Source: Gryllotalpicola ginsengisoli DSM 22003
GTDB lineage: Bacteria; Actinomycetota; Actinomycetes; Actinomycetales; Microbacteriaceae
Assembly: GCF_000419445.1 (NCBI RefSeq)
Contig: NZ_AULK01000010.1
Span: 1-58,376, forward strand
Direction: 5' to 3'
Length of the DNA: 58,376 nucleotides
The notes under the pieces were generated by a model. The model saw nothing but the letters and a program-made list of their open reading frames with translations. It searched no databases and had not been told where the DNA came from. A program made the position numbers and the translations under genes. This document shows positions 44,801 through 53,728 of this stretch, one piece after another. Position 1 is the stretch's first letter. Every line of letters starts with the position of its first letter.

Positions 44801-47256
44801 CCGCCGTCAACGACACGGTCGAGGTGAAGCCGGGCAAGACCGCGTCGGTGCAGGTGCTCGCCAACGACTCCGACCCGAACGGCTACGCGCTGTCGCTGAA
44901 GAGCAAGCTCGACCAGGTCGACGACGGGTTCCGGGACCTCTCCGTCGACGGCTCCTCCGTGCTCTTCACCGCCCCCACCGAGGAGGGCACCTACCAGTTC
45001 CACTACACCGTCGACAACGGGCACGGCGGCCAGGCCGGCGCGTACGTGCAGGTCACGGTGCGCTCCGACGCCGAGCCGCGCTACCCGACCGCGATCGACC
45101 ACTACGTGACCGCCGCCCAGGTGAACGGGCGCACCTCGGTGTCGGTCGACGCGCTCGACGGCGCCGTCAACCCCTCCGGCCCCGTCGACGACCTGACGGT
45201 CTCGCTGCCGTCGGCCACGGCGAAGGTCGCCACGGTCTCCGGCTCCACCATCACCGTGAAGCCGCAGAAGACCCGCACCGTGATCGCCTACCAGGTCACC
45301 GACCCGGCGACGAAGCTGACCGGCAAGGCGTTCATCATCGTGCCGCCCGCGAACGTCAAGACCACCCAGCCCACCTCGAACGCAGCCGACCAGAGCACGC
45401 CGAAGGCCGAGCAGGCCGGCCAGTCGAGCGACAAGCCCGCGTCGTCCGAAGAGAAGGCCCAGCAGAAGGCCGAGGAGAAGGCCAAGAAGGGCAAGGGCAC
45501 GCAGCCGCCGCACCTGAAGGTCGGCACGCAGGTCGTCCCGATGAACGGGCAGAAGACCTTCGCGTTCTCGCAGATCCTCTCCGTGCCCTCGGGCCGGTCC
45601 GCCGAGCTGTCGGGAACGCCGACCGCCACGCACGGCACGGTGAAGGGCTCCGGCGCGTCGTTCACCTTCACGCCGGCGAAGGACTACCGCGGCCCGGCAT
45701 CCGTCACGTTCACGGTCGACGACGGACGCGAGGAGGGCGCCTCGCGCGACCGTCACACGGAGCTCACCCTGCAGATCACGGTCGGCAGCGCCGACCAGTC
45801 GGACGTGCCGCCCACGTTCACCCCGCCGAAGGTGCAGATCGAGCCGGGCGAGGCGGCGAAGTCGGTCGACCTCCGGGCGGCGAGCTACCACCCCAACCAG
45901 AAGATCCTGAACTCGCTGACCTACACCGACCTGAAGCAGAGCAGCATCAACGGCATCACGGCGACGCTGAAGGGGTCGACCCTGAAGGTCTCCACGCCGG
46001 TCACCGCCAAGCCGGGCACCACGGCGACGTTCCGCTTCACCGTCAACTCGCCCACCAAGCACGTCGCCGGCTCGGTCAAGGTCACCGTCACCAGCTCGAC
46101 CAGGCCGCTCGCGCAGCAGAAGAACGCGCCGCAGAAGATCTCCATGAAGCGCGGCACGAGCAAGACGGTGTCGAACGCGGTCGGCACCGCCTACTGGGTG
46201 AACCCGTTCCCCGACAAGGCGCTGAAGATCGTCTCGGCCTCCGTGGTCAGCTCGCCCGTCGGGGTCAGCGTCTCGCACACCGCCACCTCGATCACGGTGA
46301 AGGCGACGAGCGGCGCCGCGATCGGCCAGGCGAACATCACCTACACGGTGCAGGACGCCACGGGCGACACCGCACGCCGCGTGATCGGCCGCCTGCAGGC
46401 CACGATCCACGACGTGCCCGCGCAGCCGCAGGCCCCGTCGAACGTGTCGGCGAACGACAAGCACGCCACCTTCACCATCAAGGCGCCCGCGAACCACGGC
46501 CTCAAGATCACGGGCTACAACGTGCTCGACAACCACGGGCACAGCTGGCACCCGACCTCGGCGACGACCATGACCGTGAGCGGTCTCACCAACGGCACCT
46601 CGTACCGGTTCCGGGTGCAGGCGGTCAACGCCGACGGACCCGGGCCGTGGTCGGCGCCGAGCGCCGCGGTCACGCCCTACGGCACGCCGTCGGTGCCGAC
46701 CAACCTGCGGGCGACTGCGTCGGACGACTACGCGAAGGCGTCGTTCACCTTCACCTGGGGAGCCCCGCAGACGAGCGGCGGCGGCACCGTGCGCTACCAG
46801 TGGACGTTCAACGGCAATTCCGGCACCACCCTGGCCACCTCGCACACGACGGCGAAGCTGGCGGCCGACACGTACAAGTTCAAGGTGCGTGCCGTGAACG
46901 TCGGATCCGGCAAGACGTCGGACTGGGTGACGAAGACCGTCACGCTCTCCGCGCCGCCGAAACCGGCGAAGAAGGTGACGCTCAGCAACGGAGCCCCGGG
47001 GCCCGCCGGGCACTACTACCAGATCAACGTCAGCGGATTCTCCGCCAACACCTCGTACCAGGTGAAGTTCTGGTGCGAAGGGGATCCGCTGGTGAGCCAC
47101 ACCAGCGGCAAGACCTACGTCGAGACCCTGCGCACCGGCGCGGCGGGCAACGGCAGCCTCAACACGCACAACACCGTGAACGGCGAGTACTGCGGCTACT
47201 CGAACGCCTGGGTCACCGTCGGCGGCAAGAAGAGCAACACCGTCGACATGCGATGA
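41851..47256 (+). CDS. Giant membrane-anchored Ig-like/FN3 surface protein, paralogue 1
   Basis: An 1,801-residue protein. MGWLRRRK is followed by one N-terminal membrane helix (AVASAVAIAVLAGVPITVAS, about residues 13-35) that most likely stays as an anchor. Residues about 40-380 look like a beta-propeller (SWVGYGGDTMAILAPDGRLW). About eleven Ig/cadherin-like beta-sandwich repeats follow, marked by VLDNDQDEDGDVL, LENDESPSGASL, LDNDVSPSGRVL, LDNDYSPDDQPF, LANDSDPNGYAL, then two FN3 domains (about residues 1525-1705) and a Cys-containing C-terminal domain (FWCEG, YCGYSNAW). A Lys/Glu/Ala coiled stretch (EEKAQQKAEEKAKK) sits near residue 1205. ATG 41851 is chosen for GGGGGAG just upstream; a GTG ten codons earlier is possible. 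A TACGGT -10-like hexamer is at 41806-41811. Confidence 0.88.
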   Translation: MAADVMGWLRRRKAVASAVAIAVLAGVPITVASMYKGFPVADLDLNALDVWVTAGDQLLGGRLNHQIDDLDAVVSGASSDLDVLQDSNDYFLADSSQGTVQRIDPAYVSLSDQITIPKDSWVGYGGDTMAILAPDGRLWTIGTADRLEFNAAKTTPSAKLGKGAVAVVAKTGEVFAVSPDRDELATVARPGKAAQITAFDVEDDAQLSAVGDTAVVLDKGGQRLRTPDRTLKAPSGGLKLQQPSAASDVVLVAGASDLYRVPLSGGAATAVPSGGTEPSSVTADQVPAPVQVDGCDYAAWSANTRYVYACTGSDPVAVQIPEQKTAAQLEFRVNHGVVALNDVRSGDAWVATKTLKLVNDWSTLTPDKKEQKKSDKGEVQPVKRSYQDMVAKRGTTNTRPDAQDDDFGVRQGRATLLPVLDNDQDEDGDVLTVADTDPSQLSASVGTLDLVDGGRALQYTPAPGFTGGFSFHYTVTDGRSGGEDTATVHVTIHASAVNAAPVQNRESQTDVEAGQTATYNVLQDWIDPDGDGIYLDSVTPSTSNDVSFTPDGEISFTAKSGELGSRTVDFVVSDGSKKAQGTLEVDVKAKGSLKPVAVPDFAEATLGRALTLDPLENDESPSGASLDLVSADPGDTPLEISVDEDAGTLRITGTQTGTYYFTYQLAAGSSDTVDGLVRVDVVEPEKTDAPPLAVNDVAYVHPAQTTEVAPLDNDVSPSGRVLAVRSVTGGDDATALNIQLLDNTVVRITSPGVLEKQVQLSYELSDGLKTVTGTITVVPVAPLVNYQPPVAVTDAVNVRAGDIATVDVLDNDYSPDDQPFSLQPTLVSTKRAGGSAFVSGDTVRYLAPEKAGTYEVTYRIEDEHDQTDTAEVIFQVLPDGSSDRAPEPQTLTARAFAGSAIPITVPLNGIDPDGDSVFFDGVTDEPELGRVTGTTATGFVYEAAASDAGTDEFHYQVEDTHGKTATGVIRIAVIPRPTSLQPPTAVNDTVEVKPGKTASVQVLANDSDPNGYALSLKSKLDQVDDGFRDLSVDGSSVLFTAPTEEGTYQFHYTVDNGHGGQAGAYVQVTVRSDAEPRYPTAIDHYVTAAQVNGRTSVSVDALDGAVNPSGPVDDLTVSLPSATAKVATVSGSTITVKPQKTRTVIAYQVTDPATKLTGKAFIIVPPANVKTTQPTSNAADQSTPKAEQAGQSSDKPASSEEKAQQKAEEKAKKGKGTQPPHLKVGTQVVPMNGQKTFAFSQILSVPSGRSAELSGTPTATHGTVKGSGASFTFTPAKDYRGPASVTFTVDDGREEGASRDRHTELTLQITVGSADQSDVPPTFTPPKVQIEPGEAAKSVDLRAASYHPNQKILNSLTYTDLKQSSINGITATLKGSTLKVSTPVTAKPGTTATFRFTVNSPTKHVAGSVKVTVTSSTRPLAQQKNAPQKISMKRGTSKTVSNAVGTAYWVNPFPDKALKIVSASVVSSPVGVSVSHTATSITVKATSGAAIGQANITYTVQDATGDTARRVIGRLQATIHDVPAQPQAPSNVSANDKHATFTIKAPANHGLKITGYNVLDNHGHSWHPTSATTMTVSGLTNGTSYRFRVQAVNADGPGPWSAPSAAVTPYGTPSVPTNLRATASDDYAKASFTFTWGAPQTSGGGTVRYQWTFNGNSGTTLATSHTTAKLAADTYKFKVRAVNVGSGKTSDWVTKTVTLSAPPKPAKKVTLSNGAPGPAGHYYQINVSGFSANTSYQVKFWCEGDPLVSHTSGKTYVETLRTGAAGNGSLNTHNTVNGEYCGYSNAWVTVGGKKSNTVDMR

Positions 47257-47398
47257 CGGCGCCAGGCAGAGAACGGATGCGCCGCCGCCGGCGCCATCCG
47301 AGCGGTTTCGACCCCCATGCTAGGGTGACCGTGTTCGCGCGGGCGGCCGTCCGACCGGCCCGCCCGACGTCCGTGATCGTCACTGCCGGGGGGTGGAA

Positions 47399-50300
47399 GT
47401 GCAGATCGGCCGAGGCGTGCTGACGTGGCTGCGGCGGCGCAAGTCGGTGGCATCCGCCGTCGCCATCGCCGTCCTGGCCGGGGTGCCGCTCACCGTCGCC
47501 GCGCTGCACAAGGGCTTCCCCGTCTCCGACGTCGACCTGAAGAGCCTCGACGTGTGGGTGACCAACGGCACCGACCTGCTGGCCGGGCGGCTCAACCACC
47601 AGATCGACCAGCTCGACGCATCCGTCGCCGGCCCGTCGAAAGACCTGGACGTGCTGCAGGACGGCTCCGCCTATTTCCTCACCGACACCGCCGAGGGCTC
47701 GGTGCAGCGCATCGACCCGGCCTACGTCAGCACGAGCGAGCAGATCACCGTGCCGGAGGACTCCTGGGTCGGCTACGGCGGCGACACCATGGCGATCCTC
47801 GCCCCCGACGGCCGGCTGTGGACGATCGACGCCGCCGACCGCCTCGACTTCGACGCCACCAAGACCAAGCCCGTCGCCAAGCTCGGCAAGAACGCCGCCG
47901 CCGTCGTCACCAAGAGCGGCGTCACCTACGCGGTGTCGCCGCAGCACTCCACGCTGGTGCGCGTGGCGGCGCCGGGGCGGAAGGCTGAGACAACCAAGGG
48001 CTTCGCGGTCACGGATGACGCGGAGCTGAGCTCGGTCGGCGACACCGCGGTGGTGCTCGACAACGGCGGCCGGCGGCTGCGCACGCCCGACAAGACGCTG
48101 AAGCTGCCCTCCGCCGGGCTGCAGCTGCAGCAGCCCAGCACCGCCTCGGACCACGTGCTCGTGTCCGCCGCATCCGCCCTCTATCGCGTCCCGCTCTCCG
48201 GGGATGACGCGACCACCCTGCCCGCCGGCGGGAACACGCCGGACGCGACGAACGCCGCCGAGGTGTCGGCGCCGGTGCAGCTGAAGGGCTGCGACTACGC
48301 CGCCTGGGCCTCGAGCGCGCGCTACCTGTACGCGTGCGAGGGGTCGAAGCCCGTCGGCGTCGACATCGGCCAGCCGGTTAGCGGCGCCGACCTGCGCTTC
48401 CGGGTGAACCACGGGGTCATCGCGCTGAACAACGTGCAGAACGGCGACGCGTGGGTCGTCTCCAGCCACATGAAGCTCGTGCGCAACTGGGAGCAGCTCA
48501 AGCCCAGCACCGACGAGAAGAAGAAGAGCGACAAGGGCCAGGAGCAGCCGGTCGTGCAGTCCTACCAGGACACGCTCGCGCACCGCTCGCAGACCAACAC
48601 GCGGCCCAAGCCCGAGGACGACGAGTTCGGCGTGCGGCCGGGCCGCACCACGCTGCTGCCGGTGCTCGACAACGACGAGGACCCGGACGGCGACGTGCTG
48701 ACGGTGAAGTCCTTCGACGCGATCCCGAAGAGCGTCGGAACGATCGCCGTGGTCGACGGCGGGCGCGCCCTGCAGTTCACGCCCGCGCCCAGCGTCACGG
48801 GCGGCGCCGCGTTCAAGTACACCGTCACCGACGGGCGGCCGGGCGGCGAGGCGACCGCCGAGGTGCGCATCCGGGTGCACGAGCCGGCCGAGAACGCGGC
48901 GCCCAAGCAGACCCGGCTGAGCACGACCGAGGTGGAGCAGAACGAATCCATCACCTACAACGTGCTGCAGGACTGGATCGACCCGGACGGCGACAGCATC
49001 TACCTCGAGAGCGCCACGAAGACGACCGCCGACCAGGTCTCCTTCACCCCCGACGGCGAGATCACCTTCACCAACAAGAGCGGCCAGGTGGGCACGAAGC
49101 AGGTCAACTTCGTGGTCTCCGACGGCACGAAGCGTGCGACGGGCAAGCTCGAGGTCACCGTCAAGCAGAAGGACACCCTGCCCCAGGTCGCCGTGCCCGA
49201 CTTCGCCCAGGTCACGTTGGGGCAGAAGACCACGATCAAGCCGCTCGAGAACGACGAGTCGCCGTCCGGCGCCCCGCTCACCCTCGTCTCGGCGACATCG
49301 AAGGACACCTCGCTCACGGTGACCGCGCACACCGACCAGGGCACCATCAGCGTCCTCGGCCAGGCGACCGGGACCTACTACTTCACCTACGAGCTCGGCT
49401 CGGGCGCCCGCAAGACCGTCGACGGGCTCGTGCGCATCGACGTGGTCGAGCCGACCGACAAGAACGCGCCGCCGCTCGCGGTGAATGACGTCGTGTACGT
49501 GCATCCCAGCCAGACCAGCACCGTCGACCCGCTCGACAACGACGTGTCGCCGTCGGGCCGGGTGCTGGCCGTGCAGTCCGTGACGGGCGGCACGGATGCC
49601 TCGGCGCTGAACATCCAGCTGCTGGACAACACCGAGGTGCGGGTCACCTCGCCCGGGGTGCTCGAGAAGCAGGTGCAGCTGACCTACGAGCTCTCCGACG
49701 GGCTGCACACGGTGCAGGGCACCATCACGGTCGTGCCCGTCGCCCCGCTCGTCAACTACCAGCCGCCCGTGGCGGTCAACGACGCGGTCAACGTGCGCGC
49801 CGGTGACATCTCGACCGTCGACGTGCTCGACAACGACTACTCCCCCGACGACCAGCCGTTCACGCTCGACCCGACGCTGAAGTCGACCAAGGGCGCGAAG
49901 GGCGCGACCGTGTTCGTCAGCGGCTCCTCGGTGCGCTTCCAGGCGCCGAGCAAGCCCGGCATCTACACGGTCACCTACAGCGTCTCCGACCAGCACAACC
50001 AGTCGGCCACGGCCGACGTGATCTTCAACGTGATCGGCGACTCTGACTCCGACCGGGCACCCGAGCCCCAGGAGCTCACCGCCCGCGCCTTCGCCGGCAG
50101 CGCCATCCCCATCTCGATCCCGCTGAACGGCATCGACCCCGACGGCGACTCCGTGTTCTTCGACGGGGTCTCCTCCAAGCCCGAGCTCGGCCGCATCACG
50201 GGCACGAGCGCCACCGGATTCGTGTACCAGCCGGCGGACTCCTCCGCAGGCACCGAGGAGCTCACCTACCAGGTCGAGGACACGCACGGCAAGACGGCCA

Positions 50301-52735
50301 CGGGGCAGATCCGCATCGGCGTCATCCCCCGCCCGAGCTCGCTGCAGCCCCCGACCGCCGTCAACGACAAGGTCGAGGTGAAGCCGGGCAAGACGGGCTC
50401 GGTGCAGGTGCTCGCCAACGACTCCGACCCGAACGGGTATTCGCTGACCCTCGAGAAGAAGCTCGACGACATCGACGAGGGTCTGACGGATGTCTCGACC
50501 GACGGCTCCTCGGTGCTCTTCACCGCGCCCAAGAAGGAGGGCGCCTACCTCATCCACTACACCGTCTCCAACGGACACGGCGGCACCGCGAGCGCCTACG
50601 TGCAGGTGATCGTGAGCTCCACCGCGCAGCCGCGCTACCCGACCGCCGTCGACCACTACGTCGACACGGCGAAGGCGAAGGGCAAGGCATCCGTCACCCT
50701 CGACGCGCTCGACGGCGCGACCAACCCGTCCGGGCCTGTGAGCGACCTCACCGTCGCGGTCACCGGGCAGAACGCGAAGCTCGCGACGGTCAAGGGCGAC
50801 GAGATCACGATCAAGACGCAGAAGACGCGCACGGTCGTCGCCTACCAGGTGACCGACCCGCAGACGAAGCTCACCGGCAAGGCGTTCATCATCGTGCCGC
50901 CCGCGTCGGTCAAGCAGACCACGCCGACGAGCAACGCGAACAAGCGCGCGAGCGACACGAAGGGCACCCAGCCGCCGCACCTGAAGTCGGGCCTGGCCGA
51001 GCAGGTGATCGAGATGAACGGGTCGAAGACGTTCAGCCTGAGCCAGCTCATCGACGTGCCCTCGGGCCGGCCCGCGTCGCTCGCCGGCGGGCTGAGCGTC
51101 GACCACGGCACCATCACGGGCTCCGGAACGTCGTTCACGGTCACCCCCGCGAAGGACTACCGGGGGGCGCTGACCGTGCGGTTCAACGTCGACGACGGGA
51201 AGGAACCCGGCGCGTCATCCGATCGCATCACCCCCATCACGCTGCCGGTGACGGTCGGCGCGAAGGACCAGTCCGACGTGCCGCCCACGTTCACCCCGCC
51301 GAAGGTGCAGATCGAGCCGGGCGAGGCCGCGAAGGACGTCGACCTGCGCTCGGCGAGCGACCACCCGAACCCGCAGATCAAGGCCGAGCTGAAATACGAA
51401 GACCTGCAGTCCAGCACGGTGAACGGCGTCAAGGGGAAGCTGAGCGGGTCGACGCTGTCGGTCTCGGCCCCCGTGGACACGAAACCGGGGACGACCGCGG
51501 TGTTCAAGTTCAAGGTCGTGCCGCCGAAGGGCGATCCGATCGACGGGTCGGTGACTGTGACGGTCACGAGCTCGACGCGGCCGCTCGCGCAGCAGAAGAA
51601 CCCGCCGCAGAAGCGCGAGCTGCAACGCGGCAACAGCGTCACGCTGAGCGACGCCGTCGGCACGGACTACTGGGTGAACCCGTTCCCCGACACCCCGCTG
51701 AAGATCACGGATGCGACGCTGGCCAGCGCCCCCGCCGGCGTGTCGGTCTCGCACACCGACGACTCGATCACCGTCACCGCCCAGAGCGGGGCGAAGGTCG
51801 GCACGGTGAACGTGAACTACCACGTGGAGGACGCCACAGAGGATCCGGATCGCACCAAGCAGGTGGTCGGCCAGTTCCAGGTGACGATCCACGACCGGCC
51901 CGACCAGCCGCAGGCGCCGAGCGATGTCTCGGCCGGCGATGCCAGCGCGACCATGACGATCGCCGCCCCCGCCGCGAACGGCAAGGACATCACGCAGTAC
52001 GAGATCCGCGACACCGGCAAGACCGTCGACGTGACCCAGTCGCAGGCCGGGCGGGTCGAGCTCGACAACCTGACCAACGGCCACGACTACGCCTTCCAGG
52101 TGCGCGCCAAGAACGCCGACGGCTGGAGCGAGTGGTCGACCGCGAGCGCGACCGTCACCCCGTACGGGAAGCCGGCGACGCCGAAGAACCTCAGCATCGT
52201 CGAGCGGAACAACGTCGCCCCGTCGAAGTACGACCTGTCCTGGAGCGCCGTGACCGACACCGGCGGCAAGTCGGTGCACTACGAGTGGCAGTTCGACGAC
52301 GGCGCCTGGAACAGCACCACGAAGACCACCGCGGTCAGCCCGAGCGCCGAGGCCGGCACGCACTACTTCCGGGTGCGGGCGATCAACGACGCGGGCAAGG
52401 TCTCCGACATCGCCAAATCGGGCACGGTCACCCTGCCGAAACCCCAGGTGTCGGTGACGCTCAAGAAGGGCGGATCCGCCGCGAGCGAGCCCGGCTGCAC
52501 CTCCAACACCTGCTACTACTACAGCATCACGGTCGCGAACTACGTCAAGGGCACGTATCCGATCGTCCTTTACTGCAACGGCAGCGTGCTCAGCACGGCG
52601 CACAGCATGACGATCGGATCCGACGGCAGCGGCAGCTGGAACAGCAAGAACGACGGCCACGCGTTCTGCGGCTACTCCGACACCCACGCGACCGTGAACA
52701 AGATCGACAGCAACCACGTCGACTTCAGCAATTGA
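47399..52735 (+). CDS. Giant membrane-anchored Ig-like/FN3 surface protein, paralogue 2
   Basis: A 1,778-residue tandem paralogue of the preceding protein with the same order: VLTWLRRRK, one membrane helix (SVASAVAIAVLAGVPLTVAA), propeller region, about eleven Ig-like repeats (LDNDEDPDGDVL, LENDESPSGAPL, LDNDVSPSGRVL, LDNDYSPDDQPF, LANDSDPNGYSL), two FN3 domains and a Cys-rich end (GCTSNTCYYYS, FCGYSDT). It lacks the charged coiled insert of paralogue 1. Some stretches are nearly identical at DNA level (around 44275 and 49828), others, especially the FN3 and C-terminal parts, are strongly diverged, which suggests different binding partners. Start is GTG 47399 or 47393; GGGGGG spacing favours 47399. 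TGCTAGGGT at 47318-47326 may be its own -10. Confidence 0.88.
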   Translation: MQIGRGVLTWLRRRKSVASAVAIAVLAGVPLTVAALHKGFPVSDVDLKSLDVWVTNGTDLLAGRLNHQIDQLDASVAGPSKDLDVLQDGSAYFLTDTAEGSVQRIDPAYVSTSEQITVPEDSWVGYGGDTMAILAPDGRLWTIDAADRLDFDATKTKPVAKLGKNAAAVVTKSGVTYAVSPQHSTLVRVAAPGRKAETTKGFAVTDDAELSSVGDTAVVLDNGGRRLRTPDKTLKLPSAGLQLQQPSTASDHVLVSAASALYRVPLSGDDATTLPAGGNTPDATNAAEVSAPVQLKGCDYAAWASSARYLYACEGSKPVGVDIGQPVSGADLRFRVNHGVIALNNVQNGDAWVVSSHMKLVRNWEQLKPSTDEKKKSDKGQEQPVVQSYQDTLAHRSQTNTRPKPEDDEFGVRPGRTTLLPVLDNDEDPDGDVLTVKSFDAIPKSVGTIAVVDGGRALQFTPAPSVTGGAAFKYTVTDGRPGGEATAEVRIRVHEPAENAAPKQTRLSTTEVEQNESITYNVLQDWIDPDGDSIYLESATKTTADQVSFTPDGEITFTNKSGQVGTKQVNFVVSDGTKRATGKLEVTVKQKDTLPQVAVPDFAQVTLGQKTTIKPLENDESPSGAPLTLVSATSKDTSLTVTAHTDQGTISVLGQATGTYYFTYELGSGARKTVDGLVRIDVVEPTDKNAPPLAVNDVVYVHPSQTSTVDPLDNDVSPSGRVLAVQSVTGGTDASALNIQLLDNTEVRVTSPGVLEKQVQLTYELSDGLHTVQGTITVVPVAPLVNYQPPVAVNDAVNVRAGDISTVDVLDNDYSPDDQPFTLDPTLKSTKGAKGATVFVSGSSVRFQAPSKPGIYTVTYSVSDQHNQSATADVIFNVIGDSDSDRAPEPQELTARAFAGSAIPISIPLNGIDPDGDSVFFDGVSSKPELGRITGTSATGFVYQPADSSAGTEELTYQVEDTHGKTATGQIRIGVIPRPSSLQPPTAVNDKVEVKPGKTGSVQVLANDSDPNGYSLTLEKKLDDIDEGLTDVSTDGSSVLFTAPKKEGAYLIHYTVSNGHGGTASAYVQVIVSSTAQPRYPTAVDHYVDTAKAKGKASVTLDALDGATNPSGPVSDLTVAVTGQNAKLATVKGDEITIKTQKTRTVVAYQVTDPQTKLTGKAFIIVPPASVKQTTPTSNANKRASDTKGTQPPHLKSGLAEQVIEMNGSKTFSLSQLIDVPSGRPASLAGGLSVDHGTITGSGTSFTVTPAKDYRGALTVRFNVDDGKEPGASSDRITPITLPVTVGAKDQSDVPPTFTPPKVQIEPGEAAKDVDLRSASDHPNPQIKAELKYEDLQSSTVNGVKGKLSGSTLSVSAPVDTKPGTTAVFKFKVVPPKGDPIDGSVTVTVTSSTRPLAQQKNPPQKRELQRGNSVTLSDAVGTDYWVNPFPDTPLKITDATLASAPAGVSVSHTDDSITVTAQSGAKVGTVNVNYHVEDATEDPDRTKQVVGQFQVTIHDRPDQPQAPSDVSAGDASATMTIAAPAANGKDITQYEIRDTGKTVDVTQSQAGRVELDNLTNGHDYAFQVRAKNADGWSEWSTASATVTPYGKPATPKNLSIVERNNVAPSKYDLSWSAVTDTGGKSVHYEWQFDDGAWNSTTKTTAVSPSAEAGTHYFRVRAINDAGKVSDIAKSGTVTLPKPQVSVTLKKGGSAASEPGCTSNTCYYYSITVANYVKGTYPIVLYCNGSVLSTAHSMTIGSDGSGSWNSKNDGHAFCGYSDTHATVNKIDSNHVDFSN

Positions 52736-52757
52736 GACCATCGAGTAGAGGACACCC

Positions 52758-53726
52758 ATGCCCGTAACCCAAGAACAGGCCGACTGGTTCGCCGGCGCGG
52801 TCGACCAGCTGATCGCCAACCTCGACCAGGCGATCCTCGGCAAGCACGAGGTCATCAAGCTCGTCGTGGCCAGCCTGCTCACGGGCGGGCACGTGCTGCT
52901 CGAAGACGTGCCGGGCACGGGCAAGACGGTGCTGGCCAAGTCGTTGGCGAACAGCATCGAGGGCACCCAGTCGCGCATCCAGTTCACGCCCGACCTGCTG
53001 CCCTCCGACGTGACCGGCGTCACGATCTTCGACCAGGGCACCGGCAAGTTCGCCTTCCACCCTGGCCCGGTGTTCGCGTCGATCGTGCTGGCCGACGAGA
53101 TCAACCGCGCGAGCCCGAAGACGCAGTCGGCGCTGCTCGAGGTGATGGAGGAGGGCGTCGTCACCGTCGACGGCACCCCGCACCCGGTCGGCACTCCATT
53201 CATGGTCATCGCGACCCAGAACCCGGTCGAGCAGGCGGGCACCTACTCGCTGCCCGAGGCGCAGCTCGACCGCTTCCTGGTCAAGACGAGCCTCGGCTAC
53301 CCCGACCGCGACACCACGGTGAACCTGCTGATGGACTCCTCGAACCGGGCGCGCAACGAGGCCGTGAAGCCGATCATCCAGGCATCCGTCGTCGCCTCGA
53401 TGACCCAGCTGGCGGCCGAGGTGCACACGGATGCCGCGGTGATGGCGTACCTGAGCGACATCGTCGACGCCACCCGCCGCGACCCGGACGTGTCGCTCGG
53501 CGTCTCGATCCGCGGCGCGCTCGCGCTCGCCCGCGCCGCGAAGACGTGGGCGCTCGCCGACCACCGCACCTATGTGACGCCCGACGACATCCAGGACCTC
53601 GCGGTGCCCGTGCTCGCCCACCGCGTCATCCTCGACCCGGAGGCCGAGTTCACCGGGGTGACGCAGGCCCAGGTCGTCGAGCGCGCGCTCGCCGCCGTCG
53701 TTCCCCCGACCACGCGCGTGGGGTAG
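52758..53726 (+). CDS. MoxR-family AAA+ ATPase
   Basis: A 322-residue AAA_3 ATPase. Walker A is EDVPGTGKTVLAKSLA, Walker B is IVLADEINRASPKTQ, sensor 1 VIATQNPVEQAGTYSLPEAQLDRF, and a C-terminal helical lid follows. MoxR proteins act as chaperones for maturation or assembly of envelope or VWA/DUF58 client proteins, and are regularly encoded beside DUF58 and transglutaminase-like genes as here. It begins 22 bases after the second giant gene and ends two bases before the DUF58 gene. Confidence 0.95.
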   Translation: MPVTQEQADWFAGAVDQLIANLDQAILGKHEVIKLVVASLLTGGHVLLEDVPGTGKTVLAKSLANSIEGTQSRIQFTPDLLPSDVTGVTIFDQGTGKFAFHPGPVFASIVLADEINRASPKTQSALLEVMEEGVVTVDGTPHPVGTPFMVIATQNPVEQAGTYSLPEAQLDRFLVKTSLGYPDRDTTVNLLMDSSNRARNEAVKPIIQASVVASMTQLAAEVHTDAAVMAYLSDIVDATRRDPDVSLGVSIRGALALARAAKTWALADHRTYVTPDDIQDLAVPVLAHRVILDPEAEFTGVTQAQVVERALAAVVPPTTRVG

Positions 53727-53728
53727 CG

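Noticed and set aside
40282-47169. A leftward open frame of more than 2,200 codons opposite the kinase and first giant gene
   Set aside because: It is an artefact of very high GC on the antisense strand: composition is almost only Arg, Gly, Val, Asp, Leu and His with no domain, whereas the rightward frame has clear Ig-like and FN3 repeats.
47213-51106. A leftward open frame of about 1,300 codons opposite the second giant gene
   Set aside because: Same antisense pattern as above (VGRDGDRAVDRV-like low-complexity text) and no start signal or domain.
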